64,000 bases of DNA from Abscondita cerata (Eukaryota > Arthropoda > Insecta > Coleoptera > Lampyridae): positions 405,501 through 469,500 of the forward strand of contig JALBCR010002251.1 of the NCBI GenBank assembly GCA_030710515.1, given 5' to 3'. The position numbers and the translations under genes were made by a program. Positions 45,201 through 56,599 of this stretch are shown here, one piece after another (the stretch's first letter is position 1; the number at the start of each line of letters is the position of its first letter). Below the pieces are notes generated by a model. That model was given only the letters and a program-made list of their open reading frames with translations. It ran no database searches and had not been told where the DNA came from.

Positions 45201-47869
45201 TCCTAACTTGTTGGACAAGTAACTATTGTAATTCGCTACGTGTTAAGCGTGGACCGAATTATGGCATTGCTGCTATATCTCACTAATGACAGTAAAATAC
45301 TTTCATGAGTAGCGGTATATGATTGGTCGGTATAATTCACCCTTGAAAGTAGTTCGCATATTCTCCGAAGTTTTTCTTTATCTTGGTTGCACAGTAGTTA
45401 TGTTTAATCGATGTATTTTAAGCACTTGCTTAATTTCTTTTGTATGCTAAAATGCATTTATGTTATTTATCTATGTGCATAATTCCGATGCCCGCATTAA
45501 CGCTCAGTTTTTATCATAACGATGCAGCGTAATAATAATCACGAAAATATGTATTGGAAACGTTAAAATTCAACGAGTGTAAGGTCTATTGAAACAGGCG
45601 ATACAACTGGGGTTGTCGTTCGATCGAGATAGATTAAACATTTCGGTATCCGAGAGGAAAATTCAGATTACAAAACGAGATTATTTAAGCGGCGAATAAC
45701 AATCGCAGATTTAATTAAACTAAAGTACCTACACAGACGTGTAATTGGTAAAAGCCACCAGCAGTTAGTCGTCGATTACCAGAAGTTCTGAAACAAAAAT
45801 GAATTTTCCACAATGGCTAACTGCCGTAATAACTGTATATAACCTTATTAGGAAACTTTGATATTACATGAAAGAGCCTATAATACATTGGTAAAGTTTG
45901 ACATCTTGACGGATGGTTTTGTGGCTGCACGTGTTCTGGTTCAAGGCGTCCGTCACGTCATTCCGAATCATCGGTCCCAAGAGTGAAATTAAGCAACCGG
46001 TATCGGCTACCGGTAAACAAGTTCGCGAACTACCGCATAAACTTGGCAAAAACAAAAGGACTTTTTCAATAAAGCCGACGAAAGGAAAATTAAAGGAGTA
46101 AATCTCGAGGCCTTGCATGTAAGTGAGAAAGTCCGTAATGAAAAAGAGTTCTATAGAGCTTTATTCAAGCAAGTTAATTTAATTTTACTTAACCCAACTC
46201 AAACACCTTAGTTTGATGTTGTTCCTATAACCTCAGATAAAATAAATTGCCCCTTTTCTTTGGATTAATACGAGCAAACACTTTTTTTTCAAAGCTCGCA
46301 TTACACACCGTCGCTTCTACTATTTGATTGGTTTATCTTATAATGAAAGAGCGAGCGGATTAAAATTGACTCTATTATACAATTCGTAGAGGGCCGAAAA
46401 GCGCAATCATATTTTGCAAAATTAATTTTTTTGATAATCAAGTGTTGGGTATTAATAAGCCCATTAATTTTGATGGTACCATTACTGGCGGCGTATGAAG
46501 ATATGTCGGTTTTTATAAAGCCAAAATCGCGGATCTTAAGCGAGTTAATTAGTCAGCATTGCGGTCCGTTTTAATTATCAGTGTCTGATTGACTAATCAA
46601 TTAATTAGCAACGTGTGGGACAATGTCCAGTTTGCAATATGCCAACTGGCAAGAACCTACATGTAATTTGGTGCTAACACGTTTAATCACATTTCTTGCG
46701 CCCCGCTACAACTCTCGCCATCTATTTTATTTATCTCTCTCTCTTTCAAACGCTATACTCTGATCCTACTATTAATCACATTCTCCCGAGCCCTGACATT
46801 TCATTAGCCTTTCTTTCTGTACGCAATTTAATTAACATTCGAGACTTTAAATTTTTAATAATCAAATTATATTTTCAAACCTTGGATTAAGAGAATCTCA
46901 TTTCCGCTTGAACCACAATAGTTGGTAGAAAAAGAAATTACTTGTCTGAAATATTCAAATTAATTTATCGTTCTTTCGGAGACGTTAATTAAGAGCTATA
47001 TTAGTCAAGTTCTTTTTTTTTTAATATTACGTAACTAAAATTCAAGTAATTAACGTAAGTATAAATAATATGAATGTTTTAATAACAAAATTAATTAAGC
47101 AATCAATTAAAATCATCCGTTATTAAATTTTTAATTGCAATATTTAATCCGCTTTGTGAAGTTATACGCGATTCAAAATTAGGTAATGCAAATATTTTAA
47201 TATTATAAGGCAATGTAAAACGATTGCTATAAATGTCTGCTATAAAAGCCGTTTTTATTGACTAAAATCCAATTTAAAATATAATTATTTGTAAAACTTG
47301 CAAAGCTGCGTCACATAAATATTGCTTTTTCAAATTTAATACGTATATCTACAATATCTTGTTTATCGATCAAGTATTTTCTTTAAGAAATAACGCGCAT
47401 AAACGGGTAATATTAAGTTTTTAAAGTAATTATTGGCTTTAACCGATTGAGACACGCGTTTATCGAACCGAGTTAATTAAATGTAACAAAAACACGCCAT
47501 TGTCGGGGAAAATATTAAGCAAATTACTGGATGCAAGAAGACAAAAAAATTTAAACATTAAACGCAATCGGTTTTTTTGCAAACGACGTGAGTGTTCTAT
47601 TAAAGTTGTCGAGAAAATGTTTACATTCTCATCTCTTTAATGTACTTCGGAAGACGGAATTTCCTTTCAGATTTGTGATATAAACAACACCTTTCGTTTA
47701 AGCTCATAGAAAACTAGCAATTTAGGTGACGTGTAAATCAATTGTTTACAATATTTTTTTAAATATTTAATAAAAAGTAGTTCTTCACTTGATACGAAAA
47801 GTAGATAGCTATTGTGCAGGAATCTGTTGAGATTTTTACTTTTTCTTTTTTAAGCATATGCAGGTTTTT
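45201..47869. other. Non-coding DNA; 45.9-46.1 and 46.5-46.8 kb less AT-rich
   Basis: No family motif. 45890-46110 is open on both strands (62 and 84 codons) and has normal-looking base composition, with an inverted ACCGGTATCGGCTACCGGT string at about 45995; the products resemble nothing I know. Candidate conserved non-coding DNA at most. Confidence 0.3.
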
Positions 47870-48217
47870 TAAGTTCACAAAACTCATGCCCGAGACTAAT
47901 TTTGGTATACGAAAGTTTGAAAGAATTTCACACAAGTTAACGGAATTAAAGTGGCTGCGGCTTTCTACCATAAAATTTTATTTTCTAAAGCACCTCCATA
48001 CCTATTTGAAAAAGTTACCCATCGAACTGATGTGCATAACATAAATATCCGATTCAAAGGTAGACTTACTCCCCCTCTTCACAAAACTGAACTCTTCAAA
48101 CGTGGTTTTTCATATCAAATTACTGTAGTATATAACTTGGTCAACCCGGATGGAGAACTAGTATCCTTAAGAAAACTTAAAGAAAAAGCATATCTTTTTA
48201 TGTCACAAACTAACTAA
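47870..48217 (+). pseudogene. Non-LTR retrotransposon ORF2, C-terminal end
   Basis: Two overlapping frames read ELKWLRLSTIKFYF, then APPYLFEKVTHRTDVHNINI, RFKGRLTPPLHKTELFKRGF, SYQITVVYNL and stop at 48215-48217. The pattern WLR...R..Y.......P.YL...........R......P..RTE.F...F......YN.L is the standard tail downstream of the reverse transcriptase in CR1/Jockey-like elements. One frameshift at about 47955. Only the tail is present, consistent with 5' truncation on insertion. The upstream ELKWLRLSTI frame may extend to 47814, but nothing recognisable is there. Confidence 0.6.
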
Positions 48218-49084
48218 TTCGCAGTTTATTTGACCTTACTACTTAAGATTTTTGTTATGTTTCAAATGACCTTAAGTATTGAATATTGTTTCTTTTTCTA
48301 TTTTTTTGTGTTAAACTTGAATGTTTACTTAATACTCAGACATACTCATCATGTATCAAACTTTAGGTTTATTTCAAGGATTAGGTGGTAAAGCAGCGCC
48401 TACGCTTAATAGGTAGCTGAACCTCTCCTTGTGATTTTCCTTAAGATTATATTATTTTTCTACTTTTTTCTCTGTATTTTGTATACAACGTCGGAAAATA
48501 AAGTCGTTAATTATAAAATATTTTCGTTTGCACAGGGTATTCCAAAAAAGATCCATGTTCTTTGTAATGACACATTTAGTACTTAATTTCATTTTTAGAA
48601 ACTACGGGACAATGCACTCAATGTGACTTTCCTAACTTAAAACTTTCTCAATATTTCTGAAATTGCAAGACAAATTTCAAAATTTATTTTTATTGCCCAG
48701 AACAACATTTCATTCACATTTTATTTACGGCCAATTTTTAGTAGAAAGGGTGGATGTCATAGATAAAATTAGAATGTTGCCAAACATTTGTACAGAAATA
48801 GAAAAAATTACAATGCTGCCCAAAATTTGTAGAGAATGGCCAAAATGTACTTTTTAACCTTAAGCACTTTTGGAATCAAATAATCAAATATCAAATAACT
48901 TAGAAATATCCAGCACGAAATCATCCTTCCGAAAGAAGTTTTGAAATGTCGTATGAATTTTTTTTTCGACGAACTTGAAACCTAGCATGCGAAAAACCCA
49001 ACTGACCGAGTCCGGTAATCGGAAATAAAGAAAATACATTTGGTTATTCAAACAGCTAGCGCCAAATCAGTCAAGAAACGGCGT

Positions 49085-49500
49085 TGAGTTAGGCAAGGCA
49101 TTTACAGAATAATTAGAAAATATGGATTTCATCTCTTTCATATTCAATTACATCAAGGACTTTCAGACCGTGGTTTTAATTGACACTTGGATTTCTATTT
49201 ATAGACATTAGAGATGTTGGGTGAAGACGAACATTTTTTTGATTTTGCTTTTTACTTTCCACAGCAACATTTTAGTACATAGACATAATTTTTTTTTAGT
49301 AAAAAAATTAATTGGACATTTTTTTGTCGAAGCTTGACAGATTTTTGGAAAATGTACTATTTAATACCACAAGGCGATGTGGCTTAACAGGATGATGCTC
49401 CGGCACATTTCCAATACATGGCCATGACGAGGAGGTTCACAAAGCTGGCCAGCTTCGCCGGGCTTAAGATACTTAAATTTTTTCTAATGGTCCTTGTTTT
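49085..49500 (+). pseudogene. Mariner-like transposase remnant (DUF4817 group)
   Basis: Reads VRQGIYRIIRKYGFHLFHIQ, LHQGLSDRGFN, a stop, then LDFYL and LEMLGEDEHFFDFAF, matching the linker between the DNA-binding and catalytic parts. The first catalytic block (normally FSDEATF) is decayed to FYFPQQHF. At 49385-49410 QDDAPAHF is the second catalytic block, and WPASPGL at about 49431 corresponds to WP..SPDL, with the third Asp lost. Shorter than the family norm: the region after the third catalytic residue is missing, probably because the non-LTR insertion landed there. Confidence 0.6.
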
Positions 49501-50217
49501 TATTAATTATTATGTTACGTTCCTAGATTGAATTCCAGGTAGTAAGAAAAATTTGTTCCTAAAAATTTTGAAATCTTATTTTTCAAAAATCGTTACAGTT
49601 AGTCATAGGAAACCCTATTATAGTTTGATAGATAATTATAATCTGCTTGAGATGAGCTTATAAAATACAAGGTGTTTCCTTTAAGAAACAACGATTATTA
49701 TTTTTATTTATTTATTTATATATTCGTATGGTACATTATACAAATATTGTATTGTGATGTAAGTGTTATGTATGGTGCCCCAGAAGATCAGTATAAACCT
49801 ATATAGTGTGGTGACGAAACCGTGTGCAATAGTGGATAGGTTCGTCTTGGCAAAGCATTTACTTCAAGGTTTAGGAAACCACTAAAACCCAAACATGCCA
49901 ACCCTCACCCACCGTAGTATTCACATGTAATAACATTAATTAAGTGTGTAAACATTATAGAAGGTAAATAAGAACATAAAATATAACAGCACAGCCATTG
50001 CATGACGACATATAATGGACCGGTCCAAGCGCCAGTCACGACAATGACGAAAAAAATAGTAGGTTAAAGAAATAGCAAAACAAAATAATGGAAAAACAGA
50101 TAATCAAGACAATAATAACAAAACATTGCTGAACTTCAGATGTCCTTCAGATTCGTAAGCCATAATATTGCTTCATCCGTTAAATTATGAATGTTTGAAA
50201 CTCTCTTTAAACTTCGT

Positions 50218-51080
50218 TAATTGACAATCCTCTCAATATGTGTAACGGTCTCTGGTTCGTTTCCATAGTCACAATTTGGATTAGAAATCGCACCCCATTT
50301 AAACAACATAGAGTTGCATTTTGAATGGCCTGTTCTCATGCGATTTACTTTTGACCAAATTTTTCTTTTTGATCAAAGCCCGGACTTCTATTGTTGGATC
50401 ATCAATGAGATGTTTATTGAAAACATCAACTCTAGACTATAATTTTTTCCACTCCTCAACTTGAAAATGCTGTACTTAAGTAGTCTTGCAACCATATAGG
50501 ACTTTGAGATTTAAGTCTTTTAGCAGGAGGGTTGTCAATGTCATTCCAAATTGGCAACTTTTTGTTAAGTTGGCATTTATCCCATTCTCGTTTTAACGCA
50601 GCTTTTCGTCGAATGTTCGATGGAGTAATATTACAAAGAACAGGAAGCCAATCGAGAGGAGTAGATTTAATGGTTCCACTAATTATACGCATAGTGCAAT
50701 TCAACTGGGCATCTATTTTTTTTTGTATGATAACTATTCAACCAGACAGGAGCACAATATTCTGCTGTAGAATAAACTAATGCCAATGCAGCTGTACGAA
50801 GTGTCTTTGCATCTGCTTCCCAAGTTGTTCCAGCTAATTTTTGAATGACATAATTTCTTGTTTTCATTTTTTGTTTGACTTTTTCTAAATGATTTTTGTA
50901 TATTAAAAACGTATCTAAAGTTACTCCCAGATAAACTGGGTTAAAATTATGGTTTAACTTTGTATTATTAAAGTTTTCTACTTTTTCTCTATTACTTAAA
51001 TGAAAACAAGAAACCTCTGTCCTTTTAAGATTGAGCATAATTTTCCATAATACGCAAATCATCAGATAGTTTATTTTCAA
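50218..51080 (-). pseudogene. Jockey/CR1-like non-LTR retrotransposon ORF2, C-terminal third
   Basis: Reverse transcriptase thumb and tail. The minus strand from 51080 reads NLKRTEVSCFHLSNREK, NPVYLGVTLDTFLIYKNHLE, KLAGTTWEADAKTLRTAALA, LVYSTAEYCAPVWLNS; a frameshift at about 50700 is followed by MRIISGTIKSTPLDWLPVL and IRRKAALKREWDK. After a further shift comes WSKVNRMRTGHSKCNSMLFK, GAISNPNCDYGNEPETVTHI and a stop at about 50218, a His/Cys-containing tail typical of the group. Two or three frameshifts. No N-terminal half: it stops exactly where the mariner right arm begins, so it is 5'-truncated, the usual outcome of target-primed insertion. About 500 nt of 3' UTR-like DNA follow to about 49700, ending in an (ATAA)n-like tail. 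Confidence 0.75.
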
Positions 51081-51441
51081 TTTCGAAAAAAAATGAATGT
51101 TGAATTGAAATTTGATTTCAAAAGTGCATACGGTTCAAAAGTTAATTTTGGCCATTCTGTATAAATTTTTAGCAACATTGTAATTTCTTTTTTAGAATAT
51201 TAACCTTCCCACTAAGTATTGGCCTTAGATGAAACGTAGTTCTTGGCAGTAAAAATAAATTTTGAAATTTCTTCTACAGTTTCAGAAATCCTGAGGCAGT
51301 TTCTAAACGGCACACGTTAGATATGGGGCACCTTAGATAAAGCCACATTAAATTGTCTCTTACTTTCTAAAAATGAAATTAAAAATTAAGATTTACAAAA
51401 AATACAACTTTGACAAGCATATTTTTTGGATCATCCTGTAC

Positions 51442-52296
51442 AAACAAAAATATTTTTATAATGTCGATTCAATTTACCCAATATATGCCTAAAAAAAGAA
51501 GACACTTAAAACCTCATCAGTTTCCCGCAACAACGTTTGTGGCGTATATGGCGGGCCCACCCCAGTAACAATGTCAAAATTTATTTGCAATGCGTTCAGT
51601 TAATTTTTATTTCTTTTGACACTGAATACGTAAAGAACTGTTACGTTATATAAGCTAAAAATAACAGAATAGTTCTTAGAAGAAATTTGTTTTTTACATC
51701 AAAGATTGACGTATTGCTCATTTAAAAACAAACGTAAAATTTGGTTTTTAAAGTCATTATTTAATAAAGAGTGCGTGTAACTTTCTACTAGACAAAAGTA
51801 GTTACTGCATGAAATACAATTGCAATTTTTTGAACAAAAGCATAATTTCACCAATAAAAACTAATAGTCGAAGATGACGCTGCATAATATTAATAAAATT
51901 GGCCCTAAAATTTAATTCTACATCCAGTTCTGCCGTCAGAAATAGTAGCTGCCATTTGAAAAAATTAAGTATTTGACAAATTCTGATTGTCAACTTTGAA
52001 AAATAGCAGTAGGACAGAAGTGTCAGCAACGATTTAAAATATCGGCGAACCTTTAGAAATCAAATCACAAAAAATCATTTATTTATCTTCAATGGTTTAA
52101 ACATAACTTTTTACATAATTGTTACATAGGTATGTCAAAAACTATGACACATGTCTTGATAGTATGACGGCGCTGATTATAAAATCTAATGTAGAATTTA
52201 GATAAGGTGTCAAACCAGCGTTATTTAATTTAAAAAACATAGATGACGTCAATTTCCGGTATATCTGGAAGCGCCGCCATTTTGAAAAGCGACACT
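51442..52296. other. Non-coding AT-rich DNA, no supported gene
   Basis: No protein motif or named repeat. Confidence 0.4.
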
Positions 52297-52492
52297 CGAT
52301 TGTGAGATTTTCACGGTAAAATGTAATGGTTATTTTGAAACAGTTTCTAAATATCTATATTTTCCTGGAGTCAAAGTGCTGAATTCTAAAACAACACTGA
52401 TCAGCAATATCGAAAAGAAGGCAAACGCTCGGACGCCATTTTTCTATCATATCTGCTTAAGTATTAAATTTTGTTTATTTTGCGTTTAAAAT
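52297..52492 (+). repeat. Dispersed repeat, short copy
   Basis: Begins TCGATTGTGAGATTTTCACG and ends with AACGCTCGGACGCCATTTTT, ATCATATCTGCTTAAGTATT. Both ends correspond to blocks at 23627-23660 and 24167-24265. Confidence 0.55.
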
Positions 52493-52761
52493 TTACTACA
52501 TTATCTTAACGATTTTCATTGCCTAAAATTTTAAAAAGTAAACGTGAATACATGTAATCTTTTTTTAATTATTTATTATTTAAAATTTAAATAATGTTTA
52601 ATGTACCTATCTGTAAGAAATTCAAATGTTTAGGCAATTAGTACCTAAAATATTTATTTTATTTAATATTGGTTCACGTATATTTTCTGTTTAAAATTTA
52701 TTTTACGATTTTTATATATGAACCCTTTATTTAATTTTATTATGTAATACATTTTGTTCTA

Positions 52762-53266
52762 CACCGTGCCCAAGATAAAATTAACAGCATGGGAATCTTG
52801 AAAAGGTTGCTCAAATTGCAAAAAAGTTGGAGAATTTGGAGTATATTTACATGGTGTCTCAAAAAGTTTAATAATAATTTTCGTTTTCAAAATTTTATGA
52901 AAAAATGAATTTTTTGGATTTTTATTTTTCGTATTTTTTTCGCTTATTTTTAAAAATATTAAAATCTAAAAACACGTTTTTATTGACACTTTTAGAGCTT
53001 TAGAAAATGGTGGTTTCAAATTTTTAATCCAAAATTTCATCTCGGAGCATCAACAACTTCATTTTTATATAGCCGCATACAAATAAACACCTTGTATTTG
53101 GTAGTGTTTTTTTATTATAAATTCAACAATGTATCACACATAATCGTTTACAACCTAATTTTGTAAGAAATAGTTGAAATTGCCCACCTTTTTTGCAATT
53201 TGAGCGACATTGTATTTTTTACCATTTTCAAGATCCCCATGCTGTTCATTCTTATCTTGGACACAG
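52762..53266. mobile_element. TA-flanked MITE with about 90-bp TIRs and a nested smaller inverted repeat
   Basis: Left TA|CACCGTGCCCAAGATAA, then AACAGCATGGG and CTCAAATTGCAAAAAAG; right arm is the inverse, ending CTTATCTTGGACACAG|TA. Inside, ACATGGTGTCTCAAAAAGTT (52850) and AAACACCTTGTATTT (53086) form a second inverted pair about 250 bp apart, possibly a nested element. No coding capacity. Confidence 0.7.
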
Positions 53267-53269
53267 TAT

Positions 53270-53287
53270 ATGTGTGTGTGTGTGTGT
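53270..53287. repeat. (TG)n microsatellite
   Basis: ATGTGTGTGTGTGTGTTT directly beside the right end of the MITE. Confidence 0.9.
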
Positions 53288-53317
53288 TTCCGAAATATTA
53301 CTTCTATCGTTGAGTGT

Positions 53318-53515
53318 AAAGTTCTTAAACTTCTAGGTGGAAGTAGGGTTGAAAATAACGGTCTTAGGTTACATAAAAAGGCCGACGTTTTGCTCACAAC
53401 TGCGAGGGCTTTATCGACTTTTTAGCCTCGATAAAACCCTCGTAGTTGTGGGCGAAACGTCGGTCTTTTATGTAACCTAAGACAGATATTTCCAACTCTA
53501 CCTCCACCTAGAAGG
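53318..53515. repeat. Head-to-head pair of Penelope-type terminal repeats
   Basis: The left half (AACTTCTAGGTGGAAGTAG, CGGTCTTAGGTTACATAAAA, CGACGTTTTGCTCACAACTG) is an inverse copy of the right half ending TACCTCCACCTAGAAGG. The plus-strand copy contains CTCGATAAAA, CCC-TCGTAGTTG-TGGG, CGAAACGTCGGTC; GAAAC is at 53454-53458. After GAA, AC-GTCG-GT-C can form a minimal stem III that leaves U-C at the cleavage position. The centre of symmetry is at about 53421. Confidence 0.7.
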
Positions 53516-53519
53516 TGTA

Positions 53520-54440
53520 ATGGCAATATTTTAATAACCTCACCTTGGAGATGATTGCCGACCAAATGTAAGGTAATAATTTGACTGTTTGTATTTCATC
53601 TCGGTAAGTCTCATTATATGATCCCTATCTGAGAAGGAACGAACCGAACGTTACAATAGTAGTAGAAGTGGGAAAGGTGGTAAATACTATAACTTATTAA
53701 TAGCTTCCAAACCAAACTCTGTCTGTTTTTTTGAATTTGGGTTTGTTTAAAAAGAGACTTTAGTTCTAATTTAAACCCCATTTTGAGAACTGTGCGTTGG
53801 TTTTTTGTAGTTCCGTTAGGGAGCTTATTTTCGAGTTTGGGCCTGATAAGAACCGATTTAGTAAAAAAAGTAAAGGTTTTTCTAATTTGCACATTATTGG
53901 TTTTATTATGCTCTAAACGGTGGAATATCGAGGAATGTTCTGTGGAGGACGTTCCATTAAGAAAGAGCTGCTCCCTAAAAATACCGAACCATATTCTTTG
54001 AAGTTGGGTCTCTTGCATCCAGCAAGGGTTGGTACGTGACTAACAATGTATGTTATGCAAATTACTTTTCCATCTCTAGTATTCCCTACTTGGTCAACAC
54101 TATAGTTGAAGCGAATTCAGTGATCCAACCCTCAATCAAAATCTTCCTTTATTTTGCCTCCACCTTATTGTCGACCTACTATGAGAAAACTGACTATATT
54201 TCTTCTGTCACTTGCACTCCCTTTTTTGATCACTTGCTAAAAATAGTTTTTTCGGAGATTGTAGGACAAATAACTTCCCAGATCTGGCCTTTGTCCTCAC
54301 TTATTTGGACACTTGTATATAATATGGAAATGAAATTTTTAGGCCCAACAGATTATAGGAAATATTTAATTTCCATCAATAATAGCTTACAAAATAGAAA
54401 TTATTAATGCACTACATAATTAATACCGTTTTTTGTAGAT
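53520..54440. other. Unrecognised DNA with fairly long open frames
   Basis: Open on the minus strand for 134 codons (53614-54018) and on the plus strand for 123 codons (54036-54407). Neither product shows motifs I recognise; the minus product is Lys/Asn/Phe-rich. Position next to a Penelope-type terminal repeat makes a decayed retroelement body possible, but the sequence does not show it. Confidence 0.25.
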
Positions 54441-54442
54441 TT

Positions 54443-54947
54443 ATGCAGTATGTCCCATGAGGTTTTCGCCAGTTTATATCTCGAAAACTATCTGAACTAC
54501 GATATTAAAATTTGGCAATTATAAATAGTGGAAAGTTATGCTCATTGTAAGTAAGAAATAACGTTGTTGAAACGTCACATTTCGGGTCACGTGATATCAT
54601 CTTTAAAATTTTTAATGGGGCACTCTATTAGGATCACATCACGCAGCAGTTGTCACAAGGTTGTCATGTTTGTTTTATACTTTTGTACTACTGTAAAGAT
54701 CTTTCTAGTATCAATTCAACAATACCTATTTGTCAGTGTTTGTTACTATAGAAACGATAAATCCATTTTTATGAAGATTTATTTTTATTTGAGTGGCAAA
54801 GACTAACGTGAAACTACACGTGACCCGAAATGTAACGTTTCAACAACTTCATTTCTTAGTTACAATGGGGATAACCACTCACTGTTTATAATTGTCAAAT
54901 TTCAACAACATATAAACTGGTCAAAATTTCATGTAACACACTGTATA
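54443..54947. mobile_element. MITE with about 155-bp inverted arms
   Basis: Left GCAGTATGTCCCATGAGGTT...CAACGT...ATTTCGGGTCACGTG; right is its inverse, beginning CACGTGACCCGAAATGTAAC and ending CATGTAACACACTGTATA. About 85% paired over about 155 bp, interior about 190 bp without coding capacity. Confidence 0.75.
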
Positions 54948-55350
54948 TTATGTTAAATGTAAACGTTTCGATATAGGAGCAAAAACTGGTTGAGGTTATG
55001 TGATTACTGAAATAGAAAATCGACTACAGTACGTCTTTTCTAAATACTGCGCTAAAAGAATAATTCAAGTACCTGCAAAATTGTATTCAAATTTTATTCC
55101 TAAAGTTGAGCCATTAAGCTTCTTGGGGAAAAATATGTTGATATTGATAACCCTTTTGTAGTGGCCACGATTCAGTAAAATCATCTCATCACCCACGTTA
55201 AACTACCATCAGAAGTTGTGTAGAGTTTGGATGTTGTTAAAATCACCATTTGTTTTAATTTCTTAGAAACTACCACACTACAGGGTGTCCCGTAATAAAT
55301 GCTCAAGATTTTATTAGGTTATACTGTAGGTCGAGACAAACAATCTTTAT

Positions 55351-56256
55351 TATACAGTGTCATCCCCAAAGTCTGCACCAAATAGGAAACTTTTTAATTA
55401 TAGGTTTTTCGATAATAAGTTATTTTTCATAAAAGTTTGTGCATGTTCTAAAGCTAAAAAGGCACCAACACAATGTAGCGAAACACGCGTAATATACGAG
55501 GTGAATTCGAAAATTTAATTTTGATTCAAAAGTAAAGTGCCCTTATTTCAGTAAATATTAAAACATTGTATTTGTAAAAGTTGTTCTTCATTAAAGAAAC
55601 ATCAAGATTTGAAGTTATGGTCACCTAGAAAAATTTTAATTTCCTGTTGCGGGATGGACATCATACTGAGATGTAATTTAATTTTGACGTTTAGTGCCTT
55701 AATATTATTAAAAATTATATTCTTGTTAAAATACTGACTTGTTTTGAGCAATTTTTGGTGTCAACAAAAATCAAAAGAACTTTGCACCAAAAATTTTGAA
55801 GTTTTTTCTAATGAATAAAAATTGACCATAATTAGCACAATAATTGGGCAATTTGTAAATTACAAGCTTTTTTAAATAAACTGTTGTATACAAGATGTTG
55901 TTTAATTATCATTTAAAGCAAATCTTTTTTCATATAGTTACCATTTTAAAAAAATTAGAAAAAATTTTAATTTTTTCTAGATAGCCATGACTTTAAATCT
56001 TGATGCAGTTTTTAATGATAAACAACTTTTTCAAATAATATTTTTTTGATGTTTACCGAAATAAGGGCACTTTACTCTTGACTCAAAATGAAATTTTCGA
56101 ATGCACCTCGTATATTACGTGTCTTTCGCCACATTGTGTTAGTGCATTTTTAGTTTTAGGGGATGCAGAAACTTTTATAAAGAATAATTTTTTATCGAAA
56201 AACCCATAATAAATAAGTTTCCCATTTGGTGCGGACTTTGGGGATGACGCTGTATA
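55351..56256. mobile_element. Foldback element with about 300-bp arms (nested)
   Basis: TATACAGTGTCATCCCCAAA at the left, TTTGGGGATGACGCTGTATA at the right. Arms 55351-55655 and 55955-56256 pair at about 85%; the 300-bp centre is AT-rich and non-coding. The TATA at both ends suggests a TA target. Confidence 0.75.
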
Positions 56257-56259
56257 TTG

Positions 56260-56535
56260 GATAGTCCCATCTTGCTTGGTTGTCCGTCTATCTGTCGTTA
56301 TGTGATTTTTAGAAAATAATTTTCCTCTCCGTAATGGTTGAAGACTTGAAACCCAAACTTCGAAGGTGTATTGTATTAATGGTATCATTTTGAAATTTTT
56401 ATTTTTTACTGACAGTACAACCAATACACCTGCAAAGTTTGGGTTTCATGACTTCAACCATTACGGAGAGGGAAATTATTTTCAAAAATCACATACAGAT
56501 AGATAGTTGGACAAACCAAGCAAGATGGGACTATC
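56260..56535. repeat. Hairpin element with about 110-bp arms (nested)
   Basis: GATAGTCCCATCTTGCTTGG at the left and CCAAGCAAGATGGGACTATC at the right, about 90% paired over 110 bp including CCGTAATGGTTGAAGACTTG and AACCATTACGG. Loop about 55 bp. Confidence 0.8.
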
Positions 56536-56599
56536 TATTATACAATAAAAATTGTTTGTCTCGACCAACAGTATAACCTGGTAAAATCTGGGCATTTAT

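Larger units (their letters stand above)
48533..51438. mobile_element. Mariner-like element with about 360-bp inverted arms, split by a non-LTR insertion
   Basis: The left arm (48533-48900, beginning CAGGGTATTCCAAAAAAGAT) is an imperfect inverse copy of the right arm (51085-51438, ending ATTTTTTGGATCATCCTG|TA). Matching blocks include AATTTCAAAATTTATTTTTA and AGAATGGCCAAAATGTACTT. Transposase remnants lie at 49085-49500, and a Jockey/CR1-like fragment in the opposite orientation occupies roughly 49690-51084, so the original mariner element was about 1.5 kb. Confidence 0.75.
55281..56590. mobile_element. Outer inverted-repeat element containing two further palindromes
   Basis: Left end TA|CAGGGTGTCCCGTAATAAA followed by TTATACTGTAGGTCGAGACA; the inverse copy lies at about 56540-56600 (TCTCGACCAACAGTATAACC...CATTTATT). 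The last 15 bp of the right end are not recognisable. Between these arms sit two independent palindromes (55351-56256 and 56260-56535). Confidence 0.65.

Noticed and set aside
46696..46890. 64-codon frame with signal-peptide-like start
   Set aside because: No supporting codon pattern, no neighbours and no motif; short frames of this size are frequent here.
50532..50780. 82-codon plus-strand frame
   Set aside because: It overlaps the Jockey/CR1-like ORF read on the minus strand, which has clear family motifs; the plus frame is a shadow.
53614..54018. 134-codon minus-strand frame
   Set aside because: Long for this AT-rich DNA, but the product shows no motif, domain or repeat I recognise; not listed as a gene.
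54036..54407. 123-codon plus-strand frame
   Set aside because: Hydrophobic and Ser/Ile-rich, with no recognisable family or start context; likely chance.
56083..56424. 113-codon minus-strand frame
   Set aside because: Runs across the junction of two palindromic elements, so it is formed by repeat arms and not by a gene.
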